From the NCBI RefSeq assembly GCF_028453695.1, contig NC_135776.1:16562663-16626662 (forward strand): 64,000 nt of DNA, in the 5' to 3' direction. Of this stretch, positions 1 through 10,700 are shown one piece after another; position 1 is the first letter of the stretch, and each line of letters begins with the position of its first letter. The position numbers and the translations under genes were made by a program. The notes beneath the pieces are model-generated. The model saw only the letters and a list, made by a program, of their open reading frames with translations. It made no database searches and had not been told where the DNA came from. The stretch is from Augochlora pura. Its lineage: Eukaryota > Arthropoda > Insecta > Hymenoptera > Halictidae.

Positions 1-369
1 GTTGAACTATATAATAGTTAACTACTGACTACTTCTACAGGGTGATCTGTTTAACTGAACTCAGTGGAATATTTCGCTGAATAATATTAAAGTTATCAAA
101 AATATGTTCTCACAAAAGTTATTTGGTATAGAAGGGGATATTAGGTGGTTTAAACAATATCCCTATTGCTGGGAAAATATCGAAGTCCAATTAATATTTT
201 TAAATGGGACCCTGTAATTTGATGTATCCATAACATAGCAGCGTTTGTTGAGATAAATAGTTTATTAGTTAATATAGCAGCGATTGTTGAGATAAATAAT
301 TAGAAAATAAGTTTAAAATTTTATATCAATAATATTAATAAGTTACTCAGATTAATAAGTTTAAACAAA
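1..369. other. Left-edge noncoding stretch
   Basis: AT-rich sequence with no supported coding frame. A splice-acceptor-like tract ends near 40 (CTTCTACAG), but the frames after it close within about 13 codons, so it was not called an exon. Upstream HLCS exons, if any, are probably beyond this edge. Confidence 0.4.
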
Positions 370-375
370 TTTATT
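370..375 (-). terminator. Poly(A) signal overlapping the stop codon
   Basis: AATAAA on the - strand shares its TAA with the stop of the small frame. Cleavage would leave almost no 3' UTR. This is suggestive only in AT-rich DNA. Confidence 0.35.
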
Positions 376-577
376 CTTCTTCGTCACTCAAACGAATTAC
401 GATTTTTGCGATCATCTTGTGGACATTGTCTGCTGAACTAACTCTCCTAGCTTTACAAAATAACTCAGTGTCACCTGGTTCGATTTCGAGAAAGTTACAC
501 CGACCTAACAAGTGTGCACATTCTTGTGTACACCATACGCACCATAGGCATTTCATCCATGTCCATATTTTCACCAT
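371..577 (-). CDS. Candidate small single-exon gene, unknown product (68 aa)
   Basis: A compact - strand frame starts at the Met at 577 (MVKIWTWMKC...) and ends in an acidic DEEE before TAA. A second in-frame Met lies three codons upstream at 586, but a TATA box about 40 bp upstream would place transcription start near it, so 577 is preferred. The product is cysteine-rich in its first third (CLWCVWCTQEC) and then mixed and charged (ARRVSSADNVHKM), which looks protein-like for this AT-rich background. AATAAA overlaps the stop codon. I do not recognise the family. It diverges from the visible HLCS exons. It could also be the last exon of a longer gene, or an unusually open random frame, since the opposite strand is open here too. 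Confidence 0.4.
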   Translation of the reverse strand: MVKIWTWMKCLWCVWCTQECAHLLGRCNFLEIEPGDTELFCKARRVSSADNVHKMIAKIVIRLSDEEE

Positions 578-615
578 AAAATACATGTAATGTTAGAGTT
601 TCGCGCCACTGTAAC

Positions 616-623
616 TATTTATA
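616..623 (-). promoter_or_regulatory. TATA box for the small - strand gene
   Basis: TATAAATA (as GATTATAAATAG) lies about 30 bp before the first Met and 39 bp before the preferred one. The stretch between is relatively GC-rich (GTGGCGCGAAAC). The spacing suits a core promoter with a very short leader. Confidence 0.4.
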
Positions 624-812
624 ATCCTACAAGGAATATGCAAAACTTTTACATATAATTATATATGTATATCTTATGTTTTCATATAAGGTATATGTAT
701 ATAATTTTGTGTCTCGTTTCACGTAATTCATGCTGAGCGTTTGAAATAATTATAGCTGTCTTCACCATTGATTTAACGAAAATGTTTTGTTTCGTTTGAC
801 AAGGGTTTCTAG

Positions 813-998
813 ATAAAACGGAATGGGAAACGCATGTTGGAAAGTTAAGACTATTAAGCGACAGTGCCAGATTAGCAACGGAGCAATGCACGTCACTCGA
901 AGTCGCTGAATTTCCAGGCGTAGTAATATATCCGGACAATACTGTAACAGACAGAGACGGTGAAAGTTCGCATCGGGTCGCATCAAATGAAACATTAG
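813..998 (+). CDS. HLCS: HLCS exon (first visible), N-terminal extension
   Basis: Open frame of about 62 residues (DKTEWETHVGKLRLL...) behind the acceptor GTTTCTAG. It ends with one base of a codon that is completed to GAA by the next exon; this exact phase match supports both edges. Not a named domain; probably part of the long variable N-terminus of insect HLCS. The donor (GTAAAA) is weak. Confidence 0.75.
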
Positions 999-3900
999 GT
1001 AAAATTATACAGGCAAGGGAGAGAAAGAGAGAGAAATCTTTATCAAGAATCAGTGCATGAGCCTGTTCCACTCCTCTTTATCTCCTTGTTTCTCTTTTTC
1101 CACGGTAATATCGTTGTTTGGAATAGTTATTAAAATTCAATTGATGATATATACATTGTAAAAGGATGCGGAAATGTTTAGGCTACTTTACACAATGTAA
1201 AGTAGTAAAATACTTAAGAATACTTAAACATAAGTATATACTTAGATGTAAGTATATACGTGAATATAAGTATATACTTAAATGTAAGTATATACGTGAA
1301 TATAAGTATATACTTAAATGTAAGTAAATACTTAAATACAAGCAAGTACTTAAATATCAGCGAATACTTAAATACAATCAAATACTTAAATATAAGCAAA
1401 TACCTAAATACAAGCAACTTAATTTTACTTAAATATGTAAAAATGAATAGCGACGAACTTGGAATGGCAATGATAAATTAAATAATCACAGCAACTAGTT
1501 TCTCCTTGAAATTTCGGAAAGAGAAATCATTTCTTCGAACCGTGGTTCATTATTATCATTTTTCCTTGTGTATGATAGTTTACCGATTGTAATTAATTAA
1601 AACTAAATGCTGCCGGATGTCCATTTTAGAAACTGAAAACAGCAGCCGGGCTTCTACACAAGATTCTGTAAACATTCCACAACAAGATGATCTGTTTCCA
1701 TCGAACGCGACAGACATCGACAAAGAAGAGGACGTTACACGCCATGAAGTGCTACGTTCGGCTAGTAAATCACTCGACATACTAAATACCAAAGAAGAAT
1801 CGGACGACGACAAAATACGGTCGGCGTCGTACATTGATATCAAAACTACAACTGTGCCTGTGGAAAAGAAGACTATTTTCAGTGGAAAAGTCATTAGAGG
1901 CCCGCCGCCTCAAGGTAATTTAAAGTGAGTATTTCATTCAATTATTACCTATATTATTGTAGTATTTGATTTTATCTATTATTCTATTACTAACGTAAAT
2001 AATAATGATAACTATGACAATAATAATATAAGAACAAAGTTGTATTACGTGAGTATCGCAATGTCAAAAACACTGAACCGATGTCAGTGTCTCGACAATC
2101 TTTTAAAAGATTTTAATGTTGCATTTCATTTTATAGAAATATGGCGGAGATAACAGCGAAACTACCCTGTAAGTCTGTTAAGCCACCGAACGTGTTAATA
2201 TTTGCGGATAGTATTATAGCGCTTAACAATGTGAAGAGTGTATTGGAGGAATCTCTTGGAACGTCTAAGTGCGTATGCGTTGGTTTATCATTGATTCTGA
2301 CCGATTTGGACGAACGAACGTTCGGCGATTATACAAATCGAACGTGCGAATTATACAATTTAATGAAATAATTTCTTTTGCAGTTATACCATTTATGCGT
2401 TGTCGTTAGACGAAGCGCGCAGCGATGCGTGGGTGGACAACGCGATTTTAGTCGTTGTTTGCGGAAATGTCGGGAACGAAGTCGGAAGCCAGCTCGTTGA
2501 ATATATTCTTGGCGGTGGTAAACTTCTCGCGTTATGCTCCGACGTGCTCCATATATTGCTTCCATCGTTCAAAACAGCGGAAGTACGCGAGAATGAGCTC
2601 GTACACTTTTCTTACGGGAAATGGAAACATGTAAGAATGATGCACCATATTTTCTGTTATCAAGCGTCTCCTATACGAACAAGATTTTCGCAAGATCACG
2701 AGGATGTCAAGTAAGATTTTCACGTATTGTTGCGATAATTTGAAGGAATTTAGTAAATTCGACCATCGAATAAATCACGTATCGCAACTGTCGCATTTAC
2801 CAACGTTGTTTTCTGCATATTCAGTTGAAATAGAACATTTCTGTTATCTGATATACGTTCATAGCTTACTTTTTGTTCCAATTCCGCTTCACAATGTTCG
2901 CAACAAATTGTACAGCAAATTTTTAAGTATAGTTCTTCTGTATTTGTTCGTATTTTTTATTACACTATGAGATAGCCATTATATTTCGTGTGTTCACAAT
3001 TAATTTTAATGAATATTCATTTAGTATTCACAAACAGTCATTGACAGTTTCATCATTTAGGAAACCAAGCATGATTTTACATTTTTTCGTTATTGATAAT
3101 ACTCAAAATTTTCTCCCATGACAGTGTTTACGGCGAGTTCAAATGTTTTGAAAAATCTGTTTAGAGTATCTAGCATATCGACACCGAGTTCATCGAATGT
3201 AAAAGATAGAAGAGGAAAGTCGCATTTATTCGATGTGAAAGTTCTTGGTACCGAGGAGACATGGCATACGCCAAGCATATTACTTGCCAGCCCGTCAGGA
3301 AACGTTGGTAAAATTGTTTTCTCCCAAATTCATCTGGAGGTAGACCCAACGCAATACGAGCTCGAAGAGAACAAATTCAAGGCTTTAACGGAAAGCAACG
3401 CCGCTAGGATAGAAATACTCAATGATCTGTTAAGTGTGCACCTGGGTCTTGAACTTTATAAACCTACAAGTCAATCTCTAAATTTCACGCCAGCTTACTT
3501 CTTGGGTCGACACGAGGTGAGAAGCTAATGGTATTTATGCAACGTAAAGCTGTTGTATTAGCGACATATTTTATTAATTGTACTTTGTATGAGAAAGCAA
3601 AAGAACGGTAATTTACGAAGAACATTTTGAAACGTTCCATAGATACAGACACGCGTAAAAATATTTTTCAATGTGTATAAAGAGTGTTTATCCGAGGATG
3701 ATCATCGAACCATTTCCCTCAATTGTGACGATATAAAAAATATTTGGTACGCATTTCGATTGGTATCCAAGATCGAAAACACTGTAAACAATACTGTAGC
3801 CAAAGTTGAAGTTGTAACTTAGAAAATTGTAGATATCAAATCTTCTTTCGTCAAGAAACTCCATCGTGAATAGTTTGTCATGTCAGAGTACTTATTGCTC

Positions 3901-5488
3901 CCAGATCTGATGCAATAAACACGTTTATTTATGCGTATTCGAATGTATGCGGTTCATATAGTATTTATATTTCATTTCTGTAGTCAAATGTTATCACAAG
4001 ATTACGCCAACTATACTAATGAAAGAAACAGATATTAACTTATAATATATAGAAAAAGCATTGATGATGTCGAGAGTATTTGTCCTCTAATGTCATTCTA
4101 ATGGCGTGTAAAATATTCTTCGTATTGTCACAAACAAAGGAAATACTTAAGTATTCATATAAATACTTAATTATATCAAATACTTAAGTATACTTAGTTG
4201 TTTAGTAACATAAAATAGACTATTGTATGTGTTCACAGTTTACAAGCCTCCCTGTGCTTCTTTCATTGTTATCTATACACATATTTATGGTTGTATCTAT
4301 CTATTATGTGGTATACTTTTACATAAATTATGTTGGAGCCCTGCTGCCTGTTGCAAGTCAGTGTCCAATACCTTGATAGCCTGTGAAGATACCGCTTCGG
4401 TCATGATTTTATGACGAGTAGGGATACGTTTTTTGAGTTTATTGCATTGATTTATGTCGCAACGTTCATTTGTGTCTTATGTTAATTAACATATGTCCGT
4501 TTTCGTACTTGTGCAACTATATTGTGAAGACAGTGTTTTCGAATCTCGGTGTATGTTAATATTAATGTAAATTTTAACATGGAGACTACGAGAACGAGAC
4601 CATGAATTTAAATCGGAATTAAATCGAATTGCGGACACAAAGCTAATATTTATGTACTGATACCGGCCCCGGAACCGCTTAAAAATGTTTTAATCACAAT
4701 CTGTCTTATATACATATTCGGTCATCCGCAAAGTTCTATAGTTTTCGCTGGTATAAGACCAAGCTCATAATATTTAAATAACGCATAACTCTATAGAACT
4801 TAATAATTTACATTTTATTCTGACAATTTTCTCATTTGTAAAAATGTTGTTCACACGCAAAAAAATGTTGTTTACATGCGAGAAACGTTGACAAACCGTA
4901 GATCTTTCCGGATGGCCGACGTGCATGGCGATAGTGTTCTTCTTTGTCCTTGAAGGACGTCTTTTGTAAATAACTTTTTAAATATCCTATCGCATCAGTG
5001 ACTAAAGACGAACTAATACATTGTAATATTTCTACTTCTCTTCTTGATATTTTCATTAGAGCTAATTATTAACTTTGTTTTCGTTACATTTTACAGTTGA
5101 AGTTGGGAATGTTGGACAGATTGAAAGACAAGATGGCATCCAACGACACCTTAAAGTTACCGAAGTTAGAAATACAATTTTGCCGTAGTAATACATGTAC
5201 CAAACCGGCTTCGGATTCGTTTCTTCCGATTATGGTGCATCAGTGTCCTGAACATTTTTCAACGATCGAGTATTTCGAGGTAATATGTCTTGAAGCAGTT
5301 TTCTGTTACATCAAAAATATCATTAACAAAAGTTGCATAATTTAAGTAGGTACCTTATATAGTTCAATTTTAACATTTTTTTCGTTGCATAATACAGCTG
5401 ACCAAAAAAATACGTTTAGACAATAAAAGATTAAAGTTTAACGTAAAATAATGTTTTCTAGTATTTCTTCAGTTATATTATAATCATG

Positions 5489-5522
<34 letters not shown>

Positions 5523-6143
5523 TATGAATAATAGTAGTAATATATTAGTATAAAAAAAAGCTCGTTAATAAAAAAAAATATATATTAGTATTAGCTTTTA
5601 AAAGTTTGTTATTTATTTTTAAGTAATTGAGATTAACATAATTAAAACTTTTCACAGAATTTAACCACGAAAGAGTTAGGTCGTTTAGTGATATACGCGG
5701 ATGTAATGACGTCATCCATGGATGTTGTAGGCGGGATAGAACTACAACATGGTTTAGCTGTCATTCCTGGCCAGCAAACTCAAGGACGAGGTGCATTCAT
5801 TTAAACTTTCTTTTTAACAAAGCTTAACACAGTCCTAAGTGATTCTGAGCTGGTTGTATAATAAACTGAACTATCTATCACGCACTATTATACCTTATAA
5901 TTATCAGTAAATTAATACTTGTCTCGTAGAAGTCGCGTTTCTAGACAGAGATTTCTTTTTAGGACGAAGTAAAAACCAATGGCTAAGTCCTAAAGGATGC
6001 GCAGCATTTACTTTACAAATGCATATACCGACTGATTCTATACTTGGGCAACGTATTCCATTATTGCAGCATTTAGTATGTGTCGCTATTGTATCCGCAA
6101 TCAAATCTCTACCTGGATATGAGGTTTGGTTCTACTTATTTTG

Positions 6144-6178
<35 letters not shown>

Positions 6179-7650
6179 CTTATTATAATATATATTACAA
6201 TATCTTTTTATTACATATGCAAATATAAAAACCAATATTTATTAATAACGAAACAAAACAAAATAACGGAAACGAATTAAAAACGAAACTATTACATACT
6301 ATCCTACAACCACAAGTTATAATAGTAACTTTATAAAATTACCGCATTTAACATAATATCTATTCACAAATCCTGCATAATTAATAACAAATGCTTTTTC
6401 TGAGTAAATAATGTTATTCGTGATAAACCCTGTATAGTGTATAACGTATTATATCACGATATATTGTTCATATAAATTTAACCGAGATCTTTATTTTTGT
6501 TACTAGGATGTTGATATGACAATAAAATGGCCTAACGACATATATATCGGAAAGAAAGTTAAAATTGGCGGTATGTTAATCCAGACTACAGTAACATCTG
6601 GTATTAACATTTGCGATGTTGGTAAGTACTTTATGAATATCTAATTATTACATTGCTTTCGTGTTATTTTATTCGCTGTTACTCGCACGATATTTTACAT
6701 AGCAAGACATACTCTTTATACATTTAAGAGAATGTATGTGTGCCAATGTATTGTTTTCTACACTTAAAATGATTAACATTTACCGTAAGCACAGTGCAAC
6801 GGTTAAACTATTTATTATTTTCGGTCATAAAAATGGCTGAGTATTCTTCAGATATTTATAAAGTAAGGATAAACGGCTGTAAATAGTATTACTATAAATA
6901 GTAAACTATTTATACATATTAACACATAGCTCAATCATTTATCTACATCTTTTTCAAATTCAACACCCACATTTTCGACACCTGCCTGTCACGTAGTTGA
7001 TTATCGTGACTATTTATTCGTAGGTGTTGGAGTGAATTTGTTCAATACCGATCCAGTTTGTTGCATTAACGATGTAGTGAAATTGATTAATAAAACTTTT
7101 AATAAGCAGTTAAAACCCATCTCTTGCGAACAATATTTTGCCATTGTGTTCAATGAGATTGAAAGGTGGATAGATACCGTACAAAGTGGAAATATGGACG
7201 AATTTTTGGATGCTTATTACATGTATTGGGTTCACAGGTATGTTTCATAAGCTTTTCCTTACTTTCTTATAAATTGTGTATCCCTTTTTATTGAAGAAAA
7301 GTGCATCTTTGAAACTCCTGTATATGTAAGTTCTGTTACATGGTTATTTCTTGAAGAGATTATTATTCATACATATGTTTTTCTTCTGCAAAATCGGCCC
7401 CTTAGATAAGTAGAATACGATTTATATAATTTAAATTATTCTCGCATAATGCTGAGATCGTGTTTTTTACGTTTACAGTGATCAAGATATAACAATAGTA
7501 TCGCGAACAGGTACAACAGAGAAAGTCAAAGTGTTGGGTATCGATGAGTATGGATATTTACGTGTCCGCGGGGAAGATGGAACTATAATAACTGCACATC
7601 CCGATGGAAACAGATTTGATCTCCTTAAGGGACTCGTAACTCCTAAATAA
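813..7650 (+). CDS. HLCS: Holocarboxylase synthetase / biotin--protein ligase, 5'-partial, 11 exons
   Basis: The enzyme activates biotin with ATP to biotinyl-AMP and transfers it to the acceptor lysine of biotin-dependent carboxylases. Exons: 813-998, 1630-1924, 2137-2268, 2384-2710, 3165-3516, 5097-5279, 5658-5790, 5963-6123, 6507-6621, 7024-7237, 7479-7650. All junctions are GT-AG and every reading phase is consistent, giving 755 residues and TAA. The last ~265 residues carry the class II biotin ligase core: the biotinyl-AMP loop GRGRSKNQWLSPKG, then KWPNDI, then KIGGML, then a C-terminal SH3-like cap ending HPDGNRFDLLKG. The middle matches the amidotransferase-like N-terminal domain of eukaryotic ligases. 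The first ~160 residues are poorly conserved and polar. The first visible exon starts mid-codon behind an acceptor, so the start codon is upstream. An apparent Met at 1617 lies in intron sequence, 13 bp before the true exon edge. Confidence 0.95.
1203..1435. repeat. Minisatellite with ACTTAAATA unit, in HLCS intron
   Basis: About a dozen degenerate tandem units of roughly 14-18 bp built on ACTTAAATATAAGTATAT. It is open on both strands only because of the repeat period. It sits between HLCS exons 998 and 1630. Confidence 0.85.
1630..1924 (+). CDS. HLCS: HLCS exon, polar low-complexity linker
   Basis: Acceptor CCATTTTAG; donor AAA|GTGAGT. About 98 residues rich in Ser, Asp and Glu, ending in a more ordered KVIRGPPPQGN. 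Likely a disordered linker before the amidotransferase-like domain. Confidence 0.85.
2137..2268 (+). CDS. HLCS: HLCS exon, start of amidotransferase-like domain
   Basis: Acceptor TTTTATAG; donor TCTAA|GTGCGT. Contains PPNVLIFADS, the first beta strand and turn of the domain that precedes the catalytic core in animal ligases. It splits codons at both ends, in phase with its neighbours. Confidence 0.9.
2384..2710 (+). CDS. HLCS: HLCS exon, amidotransferase-like domain
   Basis: Acceptor TTCTTTTGCAG; donor GTCAA|GTAAGA. Encodes DEARSDAWVDNAILVVV and GGGKLLALCSD. The GGG...C pattern recalls the nucleophile elbow of class I amidotransferases, probably non-catalytic here. A second good donor at 2631 (CAT|GTAAGA) is out of phase with the next exon. 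Confidence 0.9.
3165..3516 (+). CDS. HLCS: HLCS exon, central region
   Basis: Starts after TCTGTTTAG, which restores phase with the previous exon; ends GAG|GTGAGA. Contains KVLGTEETWHTP, KIVFSQIHLE and NAARIEILNDLLSVHLGLEL, matching the region just before the ligase core in animal HLCS. An alternative acceptor at 3138 is also in phase and would add nine residues. Confidence 0.88.
3517..5096 (+). other. HLCS intron, no feature seen
   Basis: Intron of 1.58 kb. AT-rich with short CTTAAGTATT-type repeats near 4145-4200 and no supported gene on either strand. Confidence 0.7.
5097..5279 (+). CDS. HLCS: HLCS exon, linker into the ligase core
   Basis: Acceptor ATTTTACAG; donor GAG|GTAATA; phase 0 at both ends, 61 residues. 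Contains LDRLKDKMASNDTLKLPKLE and ends HFSTIEYFE, the strand leading into the catalytic domain. Confidence 0.92.
5480..5580. repeat. (AAT)n microsatellite
   Basis: About eleven ATA/AAT triplets followed by mixed AT-rich repeats, in the HLCS intron before the exon at 5658. Confidence 0.8.
5658..5790 (+). CDS. HLCS: HLCS exon, start of catalytic domain
   Basis: Acceptor TTTTCACAG; donor CGAG|GTGCAT. Contains LGRLVIYADVMTSSMDV and HGLAVIPGQQTQGR. The VMTSSMD stretch and QTQGR are the biotin-site segments that run into the GRGR loop, which is split across this junction. Confidence 0.95.
5963..6123 (+). CDS. HLCS: HLCS exon, biotinyl-AMP loop
   Basis: Completes GRGRSKNQWLSPKGCA, the signature glycine-arginine loop and the WxSPxG motif, followed by TLQMHIP and LGQRIPLLQHL. 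Acceptor TTTTTAG; donor GAG|GTTTGG. Confidence 0.97.
6142..6172. repeat. (AT)n microsatellite
   Basis: Perfect AT dinucleotide run of about fifteen units, 20 bp into the intron after the GRGR-loop exon. Confidence 0.9.
6507..6621 (+). CDS. HLCS: HLCS exon, KWPND active-site exon
   Basis: Carries TIKWPNDIYIGKKVKIGGML. The Lys of KWPND and the KxGG stretch line the adenylate site in this family. Acceptor TACTAG; donor TTG|GTAAGT. Confidence 0.97.
7024..7237 (+). CDS. HLCS: HLCS exon, end of catalytic domain
   Basis: Begins VGVNLFNTDPVCCINDV, the GxGxN strand, then a helical stretch ending YYMYWVHR/S across the junction. Acceptor TTCGTAG; donor CACAG|GTATGT. Confidence 0.96.
7479..7650 (+). 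CDS. HLCS: HLCS last exon, C-terminal cap
   Basis: Encodes the small beta-barrel cap (VLGIDEYGYLRVR) and the conserved ending TAHPDGNRFDLLKG, then VTPK and TAA. Acceptor GTTTACAG. Length and ending match animal HLCS. Confidence 0.97.
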
Positions 7651-7667
7651 TTTGATTAACACGTAAA

Positions 7668-7673
7668 AATAAA
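7668..7673 (+). terminator. HLCS poly(A) signal
   Basis: AATAAA 18 bp after the stop codon; a second candidate lies near 7784 (ATAATAAATAC). Either gives a short 3' UTR. Confidence 0.55.
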
Positions 7674-7799
7674 TTTCGTTGAAGACTGTTCAGTCATTAG
7701 TTATATATTGTTATTCTGTTTTATTTTTATACGTCAGTAAACGAGGTAGTTTTTTTACTTTCACTTTGTTTGTTTCTAAATATAATAAATACACTGTGT

Positions 7800-10700
7800 G
7801 AAGTATACTTGATCTTCTCCCGTACCCTGTTATGGAAATTTTACACAATTATGTACCGCCCGTTGAACATACATACGAACATGTTTACACAGTGAATCCA
7901 TTAACCCGAGAAAAATATCATTAACCATGCACACGAATACAAAAAGGACACAGGTGTAGATTTCATAGTTGTTTATTATTCACTGTTAATAAAATTTGAG
8001 GTTCTTTTACAAAAGTTCAATTAAGGTCATAATAAACTTGACCGATTGGCACCAGAATATAAAACTGTATTTGAAAAATGAGAAACATTATAAGTAATAC
8101 CTCACTACTCTATGCGACAATATACTTTTTCCTCATTACGAATTATTATATATATATATGTATATATATCAACTTCGATTTAAACATATAAACATATAAC
8201 AAATGGTATTCATCTTTCGATACTCGAGGAATTTCTCTTAAAAATTACATAACACGTCAATACCGCACACTAATTATCTAGGCATAGGTAATATAGTATT
8301 TCGTAGATAAAGTAACAATAAATTGACCTTTGCTTTCTTTGTGAGATTATTTATCTATCAGGTCACCATTTGATTCATTAATTGTCAGAAGAAGCTATAC
8401 AAGTTTAGTTTTGATTAGTTACAGCTATATTTAATCGTTAGAACAATTTTATTTAATTAAACCTCGAAGCACAATGAGTAATAGGTAAGTATTTAACACA
8501 ATTGTCAGGTGCGAAGCGAGATTTGGAATGCGTCTGATTCGTTCCCGCTATCGACCAATACGCGATTATTGAAATTCCACGATCGTTATTTATGATTTTC
8601 CATTCGCGATCACTATGTTAATCCAGTTCCGACGAATTGTTCTATACGACAAAACATTTTCGCTGAATCTATAGTTTCGTTGTCTATAATTTTCCGACGA
8701 TTAATTGATTCGTTTAATCTACGCTCGGTTGTGAGGCAAATACACAAAGTTGATTCTCTCCTGTAACAGCGAATACCAAATCTGGACTGAATAAGTTGTT
8801 TATTTTCAAATAACAAACAAACGATGCTTTGTTCAGTTCTTTGTCGCTTTTGCCTTGCTCGTAAAATCATCGAATTAAATCAGTCATCTCTGATTATCTA
8901 TATTATTATTAATACTAATTCGACTTCACAGCAAGCCAATACTGCTTGAGTATTTTAAGGTGGGGGTGCGTAGTAATCATTATAATAATTCGATGACCGC
9001 ACTTTGACAATCGAATTCAATGAAACAACGCCAATTATTATATCTCAAATATAAATGAATTACTAATTATGTACGAAAATAGGAGTTTCTAACCATTTTC
9101 TTACGTGACGACAAGGGTTGAAGACATTTACGAAGTTATGAATCGTCTTAATCGAGAGCCAGAACGTCGCCGAATTGTTTAGTTTTTAATATACGCAAAT
9201 TAATTTCTCTGTAATCTATTTTATCAAATAAAAGTATTTGCGATAGTGTTTGGCACTTAACAGCAATATCGAAACGAGGATGCGGTTGACTTTTGTAAAA
9301 CTGTATTCCTCGGAAGTCATTATTAGTGATGCTCGCGGCGACTCTCGCAATTACTTAATTATTTTTAAAAACTCACACACATTCGCATACGTATTACTTA
9401 CATATGTATAACTAAATCTAATGTGCTTTCAGTGTTACTCAGATTTTGTAGTAATCGGCAGTTATATACCTACATATATCTATTATATGTATATGTATAA
9501 TGTATATGTATATATACGTATAGAAGTACACGTGTATTTATTTGATTGGATATTTGACCTCCGCTTACAATATTATTGTACGAATAACATTTATCTAACG
9601 AATGTAATTAACGACTTGTCGAATAACAATGCAAGTGTTCGTTCGTCGACGCGTACGTTTTCTCAATTTTACAAATTCTCTAATTTACAAAACTTTGGAA
9701 CAGTATGTAAAATGGTAAATAATTTTGTTTGTTGACACGAACAATGGTGAAACTTGCCGGAATACTTTGTTCCGAATACTTTTCCGCAAAAGGTGGAAAT
9801 AAATTGTTTATTACTTCTATAACTTTTTATCGACGATAAACGTTACCGTTTTCATTTTATTCTTACAATTACTCCGAGAAAACGATTCTTAACAATTAAA
9901 ACAACTGGAACTCCATACGTATTTTACATGTCATTTGAATATAGTCGTAAAGCATTTTACAATGTTCATTTTGATTCATCCGGCAACATTTCCATAGTCT
10001 TTGTAGATTTGCGTGTAACACCATAGCGCATTGGAATGGATTAGCAACTCACAGTTGCTCTTCATCCTATCTCGATATATATAGTAACCTTTTCATAGTA
10101 TCTAGCGTTATTAAAAAATTAATAAGTATCTACATACGCGTCTAGATATATATCTTCGAAAAATATTTATAGTGCGTGTGCAGTGAAAGAAATTTGAATA
10201 TCTAGATTGTATAATTTCTCCGCATTCGTTCATCCAACAACACGTCTCCGAAGAAAGACATACGCGAAAATCGGAACAATTGTTTTTTAATCGAATGCAT
10301 ATATCGACACACGCATAATTTTGTATAATACGATCGATGCTACATACGAGTAGGTATGTCACATAATTTGTATTACATTTTAGATTAGGACTCAGACCTG
10401 TAATTTCAAATTTGTTAACGATCCGATCATTACAATGTTTAGATTTTTAAATAATTTTGTTTTCAATTTTTTAAAGACTGTTGTATTGAGATTAATGTGT
10501 CTTCGAATTAATTTCTCTTTTCGCAATGTGTAAAGTCACCAAACGATAAACATTAACAATGCAATTATTGTTACAGGATATTGTTATTATTACGCGTAAG
10601 TTAAGGTGCGTGAAATATGAATTTTATGACTAACGAATAGAATTGGACTGAATAGAACTATAGTCGAAGGATTTGTAGTCTGACGATGACCGAAATATTG

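Noticed and set aside
1617..1928. ATG-initiated 103-residue ORF taken as an HLCS start
   Set aside because: The acceptor at 1629/1630 and the phase match with 813-998 show that the true exon begins inside it; the first four codons are intronic.
3125..3164. HLCS exon start at the CATGACAG acceptor
   Set aside because: It puts the reading in a frame that hits TAG after about 12 codons and loses the conserved downstream frame. The acceptor at 3164 restores it.
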